64,000 nucleotides of DNA from Nematostella vectensis (GCF_932526225.1 NC_064043.1:12894085-12958084); one strand, 5' to 3'; positions 1 to 21,625 are shown, counted from the stretch's first letter. Notes: generated from the letters alone by a model not told the origin. Translations and numbers: made by a program.

Positions 1-601
1 GATACAAGACATACTGTACTAGACAAGATACAAGACATACTGTACTAGACAAGATACAAGATATACTGTACTAGACAAGATACAAGACATACTGTACTAG
101 ACAAGATACAAGACATACTGTACTAGACAAGATACAAGATATACTGTACTAGACAAGATACAAGATATACTGTACTAGACAAGATACAAGACATACGGTA
201 CTAGACAAGATACAAGATATACTGTACTAGACAAGATACAAGACATACTGTACTAGACAAGATACAAGATATACTGTACTAGACAAGATACAAGATATAC
301 TGTACTAGACAAGATACAAGACATACTGTACTAGACAAGATACAAGACATACTGTACTAGACAAGATACAAGATATACTGTACTAGACAAGATACAAGAT
401 ATACTGTACTAGACAAGATACAAGATATACTGTACTAGACAAGATACAAGATATACTGTACTAGACAAGCTACAAGATATACTGTACTAGACAAGATACA
501 AGACATACTGTACTAGACAAGATACAAGATATACTGTACTAGACAAGATACAAGACATACTGTACTAGACAAGATACAAGATATACTGTACTAGACAAGA
601 T
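1..601. repeat. 26-bp minisatellite
   Basis: About 23 head-to-tail copies of a 26-bp unit beginning GATACAAGAYATACTGTACT run from the left edge to about 601, where unique sequence resumes. The variation is mostly one C/T site, plus rare single changes near 196 and 470. The unit carries ACTGTACT, a version of a word common throughout the window. The array lies upstream of the first OFD1 exon visible here, so it probably sits in an OFD1 intron. The left end of the array is outside the window. Confidence 0.97.
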
Positions 602-1139
602 AAGGGTTCTCGGCAAAATGTTGCTTTTTAGTTCAAACGTTAAGCTCTTCTTCGATAATATCTGCTTTTATGGTCAATGAGCAAGGAGACCTTTGAGTTG
701 AAGTTTAGCGAAAAAAACTACCATTTCTTTGGTTCTCTATTCCTGTTCTTTTCCAAGCTTTCAGTTAACGCTAGTTTTCTGAAGTTTTCCGTAAAGATCT
801 ACGAAATATCAATTTTTGTTGCCAGCCAGCTGTTATTCATCCGAGTAATCAAACGTTGTGTCGGGTTTCGTTATTCGGCGATGTGGTCTCACCACTGTAC
901 ACTTTGGTTACCATCCACACAATAAACTGCATAACAAGTGAAAATTCCACACAGTGATTGGACTCCACTCACTGGTTTTTCATGCATCAAAAGTGTGTGA
1001 ACCTCACTCAGAATCCATGCCGAATCCACACTGGAAAATGTTAAAATACTTTCAGCCATTTCTGTAGTATCAGGAATCCTTGATAGTATACCCATGATGG
1101 AACAAATTTGATATTAAAACCTTCATTTCTTGTATTCAG

Positions 1140-10289
<9,150 letters not shown>

Positions 10290-10468
10290 CAAAGAGCTGT
10301 CAGGAGACTTTTGGTTCGACTGGATGTAACGTAGAATCAGCAGCTTTCCGAAGACACACGAACCCGATGACGTGACTGACCTGATGGTGGGACAAGCCCG
10401 AAGACGTAACGACCACGTGTGTAACAAATGTATTGGCCTATTGCCAAAAATAGAGCAATGTGTATGTA

Positions 10469-10474
10469 AATAAA
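10469..10474 (+). terminator. Polyadenylation signal of OFD1
   Basis: An AATAAA hexamer 180 nt after the OFD1 stop, followed by a GT-rich stretch (TTTGTTGTTTGATTTGATG) typical of a downstream element. This gives a 3' UTR of roughly 0.2 kb. Confidence 0.75.
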
Positions 10475-10519
10475 ACAGTTTGTTGTTTGATTTGATGTTG
10501 TTTGTTTGTTGTAAGATTA

Positions 10520-10909
10520 GCCGGCTTTGTTGCTTGACCCTAAAGAATCAAATGACATGCTCTTGTCTATAACTACTCTGCTAGTTTTTCGAACTTCCAT
10601 CTGCCACATGGTTATATGATATGGTTACCACAACGACAGTGTTTTCTTCTTAACTAGACGATGAATGGAAATCTGATTTTGGTAGAACGTGACCATTTTG
10701 CTGATACAATGGCCTACCCTGAACCTCAAAACTTTAGGTTAGTACTTCATGTAGGGTGAGGATTAGGGGGATAATGACTTTCGTGGGGTTCACCCGGTTA
10801 ACCTTTGCTGTTACGACCGAGTGGTCCTTGGCCTCGGAAGATCACACGATTTCGGTATTACTGTGCTTGGGGCGAAGGGACGGGTCAAAGACGCTCTGAA
10901 TTATCCCCG
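10520..10909. other. Intergenic gap between OFD1 and the sulfotransferase exon
   Basis: About 400 bases with no recognisable gene, repeat array or inverted-repeat element. It may include the 5' flank of the sulfotransferase exon, but no TATA box or other promoter motif stands out. Confidence 0.5.
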
Positions 10910-11081
10910 ATGGCATCGTCGACACCTCAAGACTCTAGGGTAAAACCCTATCAATTACCTGCGGAATTCCCTGAGATCGATAAGATACGATACTTACCCG
11001 GTGTGACTCGCGAGCTACTTGACGAGATCAAGAATCTCCCGGTGCAAGAAGGCGACGTATTTGTAGCTACCTACCCCAAAT
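10910..11081 (+). pseudogene. Cytosolic sulfotransferase first exon, apparently an orphan fragment
   Basis: The ATG at 10910 opens 57 codons that read like the N-terminus of an animal cytosolic sulfotransferase (SULT family, PAPS-dependent sulfate transfer to small alcohols, phenols or amines). IRYLPGVT is followed by GDVFVATYPKC, which begins the 5'-phosphosulfate loop (TYPKxGTTW). The match ends at residue 58, where T|GTCGTA could be a donor inside the Cys codon, as expected if the next exon began with GTGG. The frame stays open to 11185 but the tail (RSTNISFRINQ) is unlike the family. I found no downstream SULT exons before the Hand gene at 17.3 kb. Either the rest was lost, or a very distant exon was missed. 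Confidence 0.65.
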
Positions 11082-11084
11082 GTC

Positions 11085-12127
11085 GTAGTACGAATATTTC
11101 GTTTCGTATCAATCAGCATTTGTTTTTATCTTTTTGCCTCGAATATTGTAGATTTGAACAACCCAAAACTACCTTACCTAAATGATACAAAACTATTCAC
11201 CTTTCCTGTGATATAAATCCAACTTATTTCATCCATTTTTGTTATTTCGAATCGGTTTTCATATTTGTTACTAAAATGAGTGTGTTTACTGCACAGTGAA
11301 CTGAGCTGCGTCACGAACGATAGGTGAAAACAAAACAAAAAAAAAGATGTCTCAATTTTGAGACATCTTTGAGTTTCCCGGAGGTCGTGGGATACGTCAT
11401 ACGTACGTATACGTCAGACGTTACCCTAAGGACTGTGCTGTGTCGTTTTTCTTTCATTGCAAAGGAGCAAAAATTTTCCAATGTGATGCCACCTGGAAAG
11501 AAAGCTGTCACCTTTTATAGCGGCCCTTTTTGCATGTCCCGAAATATTGGCAAGTTAATTATTGTATGTTACATCTTTGAAACTGTCATGGCCACCATCA
11601 TTTTACGTTTAAAATGTAATTTGTAACGTGTATGGCTAACAACAGGGTTCCTGTTTGCCTTACAAAGAAAGCCACAGGTTGTTGAAGTTTCTCGTGTAAG
11701 ATTAGGGGGGGGGGGTGGTATTAGTTTGTGAAGGGGTGTCCCTTGTCTTGTTCATAATTTCAGAATTAGAAGGGAACGACCAGTATGGGCATGGGTGTGT
11801 CACAATATTTTGAGGCCTGCAACAGCTCTGCGTAAGCATATTCTAGCGCCTGTGGTATTTTAATTATGTATAATTTGTGTACTCCCAAGTTAGAGGTGCA
11901 TGTGAATTACAAGACCATGCAGTCAATAAAGTTTTCCTTTCAGACATTTAATGTCCTATCATCTCCTATCACAAATAAATAAACATGTGTCGTGCTTTTT
12001 CTTTTTTTACAGTACATTATGGCCTGTGATTTGACCATGTGCTCAGCTGGTGGAGATGTAGAAACAATTCGGACATTTTTTTCCTCAATTACGAGGATTT
12101 TAAAAAAGGTGAGCACTTTCCCCCTTT
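11085..12127. other. Intergenic region with a perfect hairpin and an ACGT cluster
   Basis: No gene recognised. At 11343-11370 there is a perfect 13-bp stem (AAAGATGTCTCAA) with a 2-base loop. At 11392-11422 several ACGT cores cluster around the palindrome ATACGTACGTAT. The open frame at 11324-11626 has no recognisable family and overlaps these structures, so I do not call it. A short poly-G run lies near 11706. Confidence 0.6.
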
Positions 12128-13460
12128 GATCCATCTCCCCGAACCGACTCCCTGATCCGCTTCCCTGATCCACCTTCCTGATCCACTTCCCTGATCCACC
12201 TTCCTGATCCACTTCCCTGATCCACCTTCCTGATCCGCTTTCCTGATCCACTCTCCTGATCCACCTTCCTGATCCGCTTACCTGATCCACCTTCCTGATC
12301 CGCTTCCCTGATCCACCTTCCTGATCCACTTCCCTGATCCACCTTCCTGATCCAACTTCCGGATCAACGTTCTTGATCCACCTTCCTGATCCAACTTCCG
12401 GATCAACGACCTTGATCAATCTCACTGATCCACCTTCCTGATCCACCTTCCTGATCCACCTTTGATCCTGATCTACCTTCCTTATCCACCTTCCTGATCC
12501 ACATCCCTGATCCACTTTCCTGATCAACCTTACTGATCCACCTTCGATCCTGATCTACCTTTCTTAACCACGTCCCTGATCCACCTTCTTATGATCCACT
12601 TCCCTGATCCACTATCCTGATAAACCTTACTGATTCACCTTCGATCCTGATCTACTTTCCATATCCACGTCCCTTATCCACGTCCCTAATCCACCTTCCT
12701 GATCCACGTCCCTGATCCACATTCCTTATCAACGTCCCTGATCTACCTTCCTATGATCCACTTCCCTGATCCACTATCCTGATCAACCTTAATGATTCGC
12801 CTTCGATCCTGATCTACTTTCCATATCCACGTCCCTGATCAACCTTCCTAATCCACCTTCCTGATCCATCTTCCTAATCCACCTTCCTGATCCACATCCC
12901 TATAAACCTTCCTTATCCACTTTCCTGATCCACCTTCCTGATCAATCTCCTAATCAACCTTCCTGATCCACCTTCCTAATCAACCTTCCTGATCCACCTT
13001 CCTAATCAACCTTCCTGATTCACCTTCCTAATCAACCTTCCTGATCCACCTTCCTAATCAACCTTCCTAATCAACCTTCCTGATCAACCTTCCTAATCCA
13101 CCTTCCTAATCAACCTTCCTGATCCACCTTCCTAATCAACCTTCCTGATCCACCTTCCTAATCAACCTCCTGATCCACCTTCCTTATCAACCTTCCTAAT
13201 CCACCATCCTAATCAACCTTCCTGATCCACCTTCCTAATCAACCTTCCTGATCCACCTTCCTAATCAACCTTCCTGATCCACCTTCCTGATCAACCTTCC
13301 TGATCCACCTTCCTAATCAACCTTCCTGATCCACCTTCCTAATCAACCTTCCTGATCCACCTTCCTAATCAACCTTCCTGATCCATCTTCCTGATCCACC
13401 TTCCTGATCCACCTTCCTGATCAATCACTTAATCAACCTTCCTGATCCACCTTCCTTATG
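12128..13460. repeat. 13-bp minisatellite, GATC in most units
   Basis: Roughly 100 copies of CCACCTTCCTGAT. The right half alternates with CAACCTTCCTAAT to give a 26-bp higher-order unit. The strand is strongly pyrimidine-rich. Long open frames on the minus strand (GSGRWIRKVDQE-like) come from the repeat, since three 13-bp units make 39 bp, and are not genes. Confidence 0.97.
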
Positions 13461-14659
13461 ATTATTTGGGAGTGTTTATTATTTATAGCCGAGCCGAGAC
13501 GGTATTCAGCGCCACTCCACTTGAGTTTTCTGTACAACTCCCCCCCTCCCCCTTTGTCAACATCAAAACATTGTTCACCCCCCCCAGGAGAAACCCAAAA
13601 ACTTGGTTGCCCCCCCCCCCCCCCTCTCTATAAAAATCCTAAAAACTACATTTATAATATGAAATATTAATACATATAAGTAAATCATGCAATGAATAAC
13701 AACCAAGAAATAATATTTCTTATTCTAATAAGTTAAATGTGGTCTTGTGGCGTTTTGAAACAGTAAAGAATATGTTTCTATACCTATATCTATCTTTGCA
13801 TACCATATCACTAGTCCATATCACGCAGGACAATTTTATGTTTTACTGCATGGGACTGTCCTAATAAAAGATAAAATTGTCCTGTGCCCTTGGTCTGAAA
13901 GATCTCGCAGAGCTGGTATTTGCGGGGGTGTGCAAAAGCAAAGGTATCCGAGTCAGACTTTTTTACACATTGATATTATCTAATAATCTGCCATACTAGA
14001 TTCCTAAAATTTTACAAATGCATATATTTTGTTTTTATTGATCCTATAGGTCAAGCTTAAATGAACTATTACCGAGTAATAAAAATTCTTAAATTTGTCA
14101 TTTGTGGGAAAGCGTTCACGGCTCAACAGCAGTAAATGTAGTCAAATATGTTATTGAAAACGCTAGGAAACAGCTTTTCTTGCATTTTGATTACTCATTT
14201 TAATAATAAAAAATAAAAAAGTTTAAGGGATAAAACTTTTTTGACCCTCCCCTTCAACCACATTGAAATCCCTAAAACCTTTTTAGCCCCCTCTCCCCCA
14301 TGTGGGACACGCCCCCCCCCCCCCCCCCCCACCCCCTCGGCCATAAATAATAAACACGATTTAAAATCAATATTAACTTTGTCTCAGGATTTACCAAGTA
14401 CCGTTTGTCAAATTGTGTAATTTGTTGGAAGATCTCCATCTGACAAAATAATAAATAAAATTTCGCGGCAGACAACTTTTGATGCCATGAAAGACGGCAA
14501 GCAGTTCCACCAAACGAAAAAAGTGTTGTTTGGTCGACACCCAGATCACGAGTTCTCTCTTTTCCTGCTGGACTTTCCTGTTAGTTAATTTGCTTTGGGA
14601 GGGCAACTTTTAAGAAATTGTGTTAATGGCAGGGACGCAAGTGTTAACACAATACCTTC

Positions 14660-14806
14660 AATGACAAATAGAATATATTGAAGTGCACCCAAATGCAATA
14701 TATTTAGCAAAGATCTAGTGGTTGGCTTGAAAACGGACCAAGAACGCCTCAACCCCCCCCCCCCCCCCCCCCTCCCCGCTATAGAACCATAAAGCTTCAG
14801 ACATAC
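14660..14806. repeat. Duplicated poly-C segment, copy 1
   Basis: About 147 bp, running from a GACAAATAGAATATATTG segment through AGATCTAGTGGTTGGCTTG to a run of 20 C and then CTCCCCGCTATAGAACCATA. It matches 16258-16408 almost throughout, apart from the length of the C run and a small indel. This is either a dispersed repeat family or a local duplication 1.6 kb apart. Confidence 0.93.
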
Positions 14807-16257
14807 AATCCTCAACAAAAGTAAGTGGGACACTTCCCATACGAACAACCGCCAACCCTCTCCCCCAGATTAATATTGGTTAGAGGCTATTTTTCAGCTC
14901 AAAACACAAGCAGTAGCAAGTGAAATGATTGTAATTTGTCACGCTTATCATCGATTTCTTAAAATGTATTCTCTTTATTCGCATACCCTAATGAAAGTTT
15001 TTCAATCTATTAATTATTCAAGCTTGAAGTAAAGATGTTGACGTCCCCAGAAAATACTTTTGGGATATCTATGCGCTATTTGGAATATTTTATTCAATTA
15101 ATTTGAATTAAATGAAAGTGCGCTTGGATATTTGCAGACTATAATTTTGTAAAATATAAAATTTATTTGATGTTGCCAAAGAGACTGTCTATATATCGTG
15201 TCGATTGTCTCCATTTGCAAAAACAGCCATCCCTCGGAGTATTTAGCCGAAAAACACCGCTTTTATGGCCAATTTAGGTAATAAATACAGGCATAGAGAC
15301 TAAAAAGATCATCGCCTAATAAGTATTTCCCAATTAAACAATAAATAACAGGTCGACTAAAGAAAGCGATAAATAGGCGGTTAATCTGTTGTAGAAAACA
15401 TGAGAGCCTCGTCTCATTTCATTTTCAATGTACATCACAACAAGTGTTTATACATTTAGCATGGCGGTGCAAAAAAGCGGGTGTGGACCGTGTACGGTCT
15501 ACCATTTTTAGAAAAATATTATTTCCACTGATGGTAGCCGGATTTCTTCAATCATTCGTCTATTCTATTACCATCACAAAGCTATTTAGGTATATGAAGC
15601 TTACAAATGATTTGAAATATATAATAGGGCTTTTTTGAACGGTCAACCGTGGTAGACCGTTCACATAAAAATGAACTTCCTTTTCATCTTAGTAAAACGA
15701 CGGTCAACCATCTACCATGAGCTCTCTCTCTAAAATGCAAACCCTTATTCAAACAAAACTAGTGTCAATTTATGAGCTTGAATCTCAAGTTGTTACTGTA
15801 TTATTTTAGAGTTCGAATTTCTTTCGTAAGGCATTTTTAAACAATTTTAAAATGGTTAACCGTTGGTGTTAATCGTTGAGCCACATAAGCAAGAACAGAA
15901 GACGTAGTCTTTAAGCCGCTCGATTTTAGCAAATGCTCCACAGAAAAAGCATTGCATACACTTTGCTTGAACTCTTCAAGCATAACTGTGTGTCAAAGTA
16001 TCAGATATTTAGCAAAACTATTGTAAAACAAATGAATTTATTGAATTGACCTTCTCCCCGAGACAAGCTTGCGTGAATAAATTTGTAGTGAAAATCTCTC
16101 ACGTAAAAAATTCTTCATAGGCGGTATTTCTTATATGAAGAAACAGATGAGATTGTTTACAATGAAAAATAGTCGTCTCTGAAGCTTCTGTCCATTTTTA
16201 CGCGCGATCCACGCACGATAATTGTATGTGTTTGATTTTGACGTTCGCATAGTTTTA

Positions 16258-16408
16258 ATGACAAACAGAATATATTGAAGTGCACCCAAACTGCCAAATG
16301 CAATATATTTAGCAAAGATCTAGTGGTTGGCTTGAAAACGGCCCAAGAACGCCCCCCCCCCCCCCCCCCCCCCCTCCCCGCTATAGAACCATACAGCTTC
16401 AGACATAG
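16258..16408. repeat. Duplicated poly-C segment, copy 2
   Basis: Second copy of the 14660-14806 segment, same orientation, with a run of 23 C. It has a 6-base insertion (CTGCCA) after CACCCAAA relative to copy 1. The flanks differ. Confidence 0.93.
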
Positions 16409-17345
16409 GTAGACCCTCTCTGATAATAACTCCATTGTAGGCGCATGGCTTGGATCTGTGGACCGGAAATAACTGATTGAGTCCGGCATGTGTCAGGACC
16501 CTTGAGTGGTCAACTAATCCAGTGTTGTTAGTCTAAGCCCTTCTGTCGGCCAAAGGTTAGTTGGAAAATGCCGATAACAGTTAAACTGGAGTAAAACTGC
16601 ACTCAGCTCAGAATCTGTGGGACAAATCTTCCTAATATCAACTCAATAACATAACTCATTTCCAATTATACTTCGCAGTAGCTTTATTCCATCGTTGTAA
16701 GCGTCGCAGACTCTAAGGCACTGTGATGTGTCGGTTAATACAAGGCGATTAAACCCCGCCTTCTGTAATTTACGTTGAGTGAAGACGATACGAGAAGTCT
16801 TTGAGATATTCCATGGCTTACCTTAACAAGCGATAGCGTTTAGAGATGTGCGCTTGTCAAATTTGCCAAAAGAGTTATTCAGCTGTCGTGTTATCGAGGT
16901 GACTTGAGTTGCGCTCTGCCCGATTATTGGGCCCAGGGATAATGTCGCGTTGATAGTGGGGGCGGACCTGTATTTATAAACAAGTTGAACGTGTCAATTT
17001 TCGCCATATCATCTACGGTGTCTGGTCGGTGGGGGACACCGTCCCGGTTTCACAAGGTCCAACATTTGGCACATGTAGTAAATATGCCACGCACGCTCTG
17101 AGTAAAAGTGAAAAATTATGGTCATAAGACAGCGAGAACTTATCGCTCAATGTCCTCATCATTCCAGCCTCTAATTGGATAATGACTTTGAAATCAAATG
17201 CGATAATTTGGATAAGTGATAAATAAATTTAAACGTGTTTCCGTTAGTTGCTGCTCGGATACAGTGGTGCAGGGTAGCGCTGTACGAGCTGTGCTGTGTA
17301 TGATTAGCAAACTTGTGCATCACATGACAGTTTTTATGTCGTAAA

Positions 17346-18405
17346 ATGCAAGGAAGTGAAAGCCAGAGTACGGACGACATTGAAGACCAAGGGCAAACTT
17401 CCGAGCTAGATTCCCCAGAGCTGCCTGATACGCCGAAAAAACGCTACACTGCAAACCGCAAAGAGAGAAAACGCACTCAAACTATGAACACTGCCTTTGA
17501 GGATCTTAGAAACCATATTCCCAATGTTCCACCGGACACGAAGCTATCTAAAATCAAAACGCTTCGACTAGCGATTAGCTACATTCGATACCTAATGGAC
17601 ATCTTGGAAGAGAGCAAAGATGGTAAACCAAGAGTGCGTAGGAACTTTGTTGTAGAGATGGCTTTGCAGAGCGATATGAAAGAGAAAAGAAAGCGGGAGC
17701 AATCGGTAAGAGGCAGCCATATTTGCTGTGAGTTAAGATAGGACAAGATTCCTGTCTCTCGGACTCTTGATTCTCGACCGTGAATGAGTTAATCCTGACG
17801 GACGCTATCAATGGAGGAGGGGAGATAAAGAGGGCTGTTTTGAATGGTTCGAGATACATATGATCACTGAGTTGTCACTAAGGCTGGGATAATTAATCTA
17901 GATATGGTTTTAAAGGGAGGTTTGACGTAAGACAAATAAAGAAACAGTATAAAACCTAGTGGCGAAAAGACTGGAGAGAGTGCTTGTGTTAGCTATGTCA
18001 AACCTTGCGTCCCGAAAAAATTCTCGAGTAAATGTCAGGTCTTCAGGTTTGCTTAGCGTACAAAAATAAAATCATTAACTACGAGACTGATACTTTGTTT
18101 ATTCTTTTAAGTGTAGAATCTTCTCCCCAATCAACTCGGCTAAGTTCACAAGCAAATCGTCTCCTTTTATTCGACTAGAATATTTTGAGAGGCAAGCTTA
18201 CTTTTTTCGACGCAACATACTCACATGCATAGTTTTTAATGGAATACACACCCCTTAGATTGTTGTTATTGCGGTGAAATGATGCGATAATACTTGTTGT
18301 ACTAAATAACGCTATTTGATTGTCCAGAGTGTGGAGCTAGCGCCGCGTAAGCGAGGAAGGACGGGGTGGCCCCAACAGGTCTGGGCGATGGAGCTGCGGC
18401 AGTGA
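17346..18405 (+). CDS. Hand: Hand bHLH transcription factor, gene a (2 coding exons)
   Basis: Exons 17346-17705 and 18328-18405 (TGA), 145 aa; intron GTAAGA...CCAG, phase 0. The Twist-family bHLH spans about residues 36-87: basic region ANRKERKRTQ with Glu40 in the E-box-contact position, then NTAFEDLRNHIPNVPPDTK and LSKIKTLRLAISYIRYLMDIL. A basic stretch (DMKEKRKREQ) precedes the intron, just as in vertebrate HAND1/HAND2. The second exon encodes the signature tail RTGWPQQVWAMELRQ, known from all HAND proteins. That tail plus the conserved intron position make the family call secure. HAND factors dimerise with E-proteins or Twist-type partners and act in the nucleus. The vertebrate Ala/His-rich N-terminal extension is absent. 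An AATAAA at 18979-18984 could end the transcript. Confidence 0.95.
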
Positions 18406-20654
18406 TAGCCACATTCCAACCGGTTTAGCCTGTGTTCAAAGTGGTCAGTGGGAATTGAACGCCAAGTGTAACTGCTACCTGGTTGCACCACAGTTCGTAC
18501 CATCAAGAGAGACCAGAGAGATATGAACACTGGTTTCCAATACATCGGTGGATCACCTAGAGAGAGAGGATTGTCATGTGTACCCAAAGTACCACCACCA
18601 ATGGTAAAACGACCACCTCAAACAACTTAGCTGATGGTTGCAAGGGAAATGCAACTAGTATATGGGTGACTAATTGGATATTCTTTCCTGGTATTGTTCA
18701 AGAAACCTTCAGTTTCTAGAGTTTGTCCTCGTGCAAGGAAGGGTTGACATTGTTACAAACCACCAAAGTCAGTAAAGCAGTCTGAAATCTACCATCCAAT
18801 TATACTTGATATTGTTTAACAGTGGGAATAGTTTGGATGATTTGGTCGATGGTGTATATGTATGGCGTGTAAATAATCTCAGAAATAGAAATGGAAGAGG
18901 AGTTTTATTTCTTGGAAGAAAATGGATATGGAAATATCGTTAAACATGCAGCATTCACAGCTCAAGCTTGCGTAGACCAATAAAGAGAAAGAAGAGTCTA
19001 TATAAATACCTCCTAATTATTAGCTGAAAAAGTAATTCCAGCACTACACCGTGGTAACAATTTGAACTTTGAAAAAAAATGTTTTTAAAATTAATCAATG
19101 TCAAGCTCATATGCTTGCAAATTACAGTGTGATTTGGTACCAGAAAGGTCCTCGTGCCGAGCAGAGATGTACCAAAGCCATACAAGCTATATACGTCAGA
19201 TATACCATGGGCCGTGAGTATGGGGAAACTGAGGGTGTTAGGCTCCCCGCGCATGGCAAACTTTTAAATACATTTTTATTATTCAGCCCCCTTACCCCTG
19301 GATAGGAGATGAGGAGATATAAGAAGGGAGGAGAAGGAGTAGGAAATAAAAAACAGATTTATAAAGAGGAAAGATAGATGAGATATTTAATTAAGGATTA
19401 CTCAGCCTCCTTTATCGTGATGACATTTTCGCCAAAATACTATGCGCGACAGGAGGCTAATTCATAAGCGAAGGAAACAAGATGTGTTGAATTATATGAT
19501 CTGGTATTTTGAGAACTGGGAGATAAGATGAGAGAAAGCGTATACGGAGGGAAAGGGCAAAGGGCTGGAGGTAGTAGATTAAAAAAAATATAGGAGATAT
19601 TAGAGAAGAAAAGGGAATTATAGAGAAAGAACATGGCAGGGGAAGGGAGTGTAAGAGAAATGTAGGAGGAGGAGGTGGGTCTATAAACAGAAAAATGATA
19701 TCGATAAAGGGAGCGTAGATATGAGGAAGGAATTAAGAAAAGACGAGGGGTGAGATGAGGGGCAGGACGTGGGGAGGGGCAGAGAAGATGGTATTGGAGG
19801 ACGAGGAAAAGGGGAGAATGATGGATAAGAAAGGGGAGAGAGGCGCATAATGGTGACAAGGGGGAGGGGAACAGTAAGAGGAGTGCTGTCGGAAGGAGTA
19901 TTAATAAGGACTACTGTGAGGATAAAGAGAAGGATAAGCATTCGAGGATAAATATGACGATTAGGATTTGGAGGATAAAGGGACTAGAGGAAATGTCCTG
20001 GCCAAGAGCATTAAATGTAGCCAGATTGTGTATCCATGGAGCTTGCCGACGATCGCAGCCCTCCGCTTGCCTTGTCAGTAACGAGAGATGTTCGATGATC
20101 TTGGTGAATTGTGAAGAGGAGACGGGTTAGTAAAGATGAAGGGATGATTATGAGGTGAAGGAGACGGAGATCTGACGATGAGATCTCGAAGAGATGCAGA
20201 GGCTCTGACAACCGTAAAAGTGAACCGAATAAATGAAAGCAAAATGTGTTAGGGGCATTTTTGAGCCGTTATTATAAAAAAGGGGGGTGAAAGTGAAGAA
20301 AGGTCTTTTTTGTGTGGAAGAGTGAAATAAACGGTAACAGTAGAACACATGACACACATGATGAAAGAGAAATCATGAACAAAAATGTAGTGTCTAGAAG
20401 AAAAAAAATACTGGGCCATAGTAATGGAAGGGGCAAAGGGAGGGAGGGGGGGGCTCATGTCCCCCAAGATTATATAAGAAAATTACCAGACCATAACAAT
20501 AAAAAAATGTTGCCCAAGATGATGGTGCGCCAGCACTGTCTCTCTAACAAATAGGCACGGTACCAGGCAAAGGCTATGTCACGAATAGGTGGGTTCCTTT
20601 ATTTGATTCTCAGCCCCTAGATTTCAGATGACTGCTAGGACATCTGACTTCGTG
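18406..20654. other. Inter-Hand region, part 1, with a purine-rich tract
   Basis: No gene recognised. From about 19300 to 20200 the plus strand is strongly purine-biased (long AGGAGGRGA-type stretches), giving spurious serine/proline-rich frames on the minus strand. Such homopurine DNA can form triplex or H-DNA, but nothing here shows it does. Confidence 0.55.
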
Positions 20655-21010
20655 ATCACACTGAAAATTGGTGTTTGTGTAGTGGGTTGCGAAATTCGCA
20701 AAATATCCACCACACAGTAGAACTGTACTGGGGGAGGGGGGTGGGGTTAGGGAGGTCCCCACCTGATTCCGTGGATCACACTGAAAAGTGGTGTTTGTGT
20801 GGTGGGTTGCGAAACTCGCAAAATATCCACCACACAGTAGAACTGTACTGGGGGAGGGGGGTGGGGTTAGGGAGGTCCCCACCTGATTCCGTGGATCACA
20901 CTGAAAAGTGGTGTTTGTGTGGTGGGTTGCGAAACTCGCAAAATATCCACCACACAGTAGAACTGTACTGGGGGAGGGGGGTAGGGTTAGGGTGGTCCCA
21001 CCCCCTGTCC
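20655..21010. repeat. 120-bp unit repeated three times
   Basis: Units start at 20655, 20775 and 20895 with ATCACACTGAAAA. Copies 2 and 3 are almost identical and copy 1 differs at a few bases. Each unit contains an imperfect hairpin (GTGGTGGGTTGCG pairing with CGCAAAATATCCACCAC) and a G-rich block (GGGGGAGGGGGGTGGGGTT) able in principle to form a G-quadruplex. The third copy diverges after the G block. Confidence 0.97.
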
Positions 21011-21625
21011 CTCCCTCTGTGCGGCGTCTTGTTATTGTGATCAAATTGGAATGAAGGATTTTGAGTATGGACTGTAACCAAACGCCAATATGCACAAGCA
21101 ATAGAACCCATTAAGTTTGATTTCCATTTTGACTTGTAACGTACTGTGCTCGAATAATCCCGCCTACCCTAAATAAGCGCCTCGCCTTAGAGAAAAAATA
21201 TGAATTAGTGCCTTCACCGAATACAGCCAAAGAGGAAAAATGTAAATAAGCGACTCCATCGAATAAACACTTCGCCTTTTATTAAAATAGGTCGCGATTA
21301 CATAGGGGACTGTAAGTTAGAAGGGAAGTTAAGAAAACTGACAGTATATTACACGCACAACATTTTGTCATGGAAGGCTTGTTTTTGTTATGGTTCTGGG
21401 AGAATTTACACTCCCTAAACGTTGTAAAAAGTTTTTTCAAATAAAACAGATTTGGAAAAAAGAAACACCTCCATAGTACTGGTCAATAATATTCTGTCAC
21501 GAGATACTCGCATGAGCGCGCATTATTATTATTATTTGTTGATTTGTTGAAATCATTATAACACTATTTCGTAAAGCAAAATACTCAGCTCTCTCGCATG
21601 TCCACGAGTCTTGTGTTTGCGTAAT

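Larger units (their letters stand above)
13461..17345. other. AT-rich intergenic DNA with poly-C runs before the first Hand gene
   Basis: No gene recognised. Poly-C runs of 15-23 bases occur at 13610-13624, 14312-14330, 14753-14772 and 16352-16374. An 11-bp inverted pair (ACGGTCTACCA at 15494, its complement at 15650) flanks about 145 bp. The last kilobase should contain the Hand promoter; GTATTTATAAAC near 16968 is a possible TATA-like site but too far from the ATG to assign without a transcript start. Confidence 0.55.

Noticed and set aside
1-601. Direct repeats resembling a CRISPR array
   Set aside because: The 26-bp units are contiguous without unique spacers, and the surrounding genome is animal with introns. 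It is a minisatellite.
11324-11626. 100-codon open frame as a small gene
   Set aside because: No recognisable family, no signal peptide or domain, and it overlaps a hairpin and palindrome cluster in intergenic DNA.
20720-20995. Interstitial telomere repeat (GGGTTAGGG)
   Set aside because: Only single GGGGTTAGGG occurrences within each 120-bp unit, not tandem TTAGGG.
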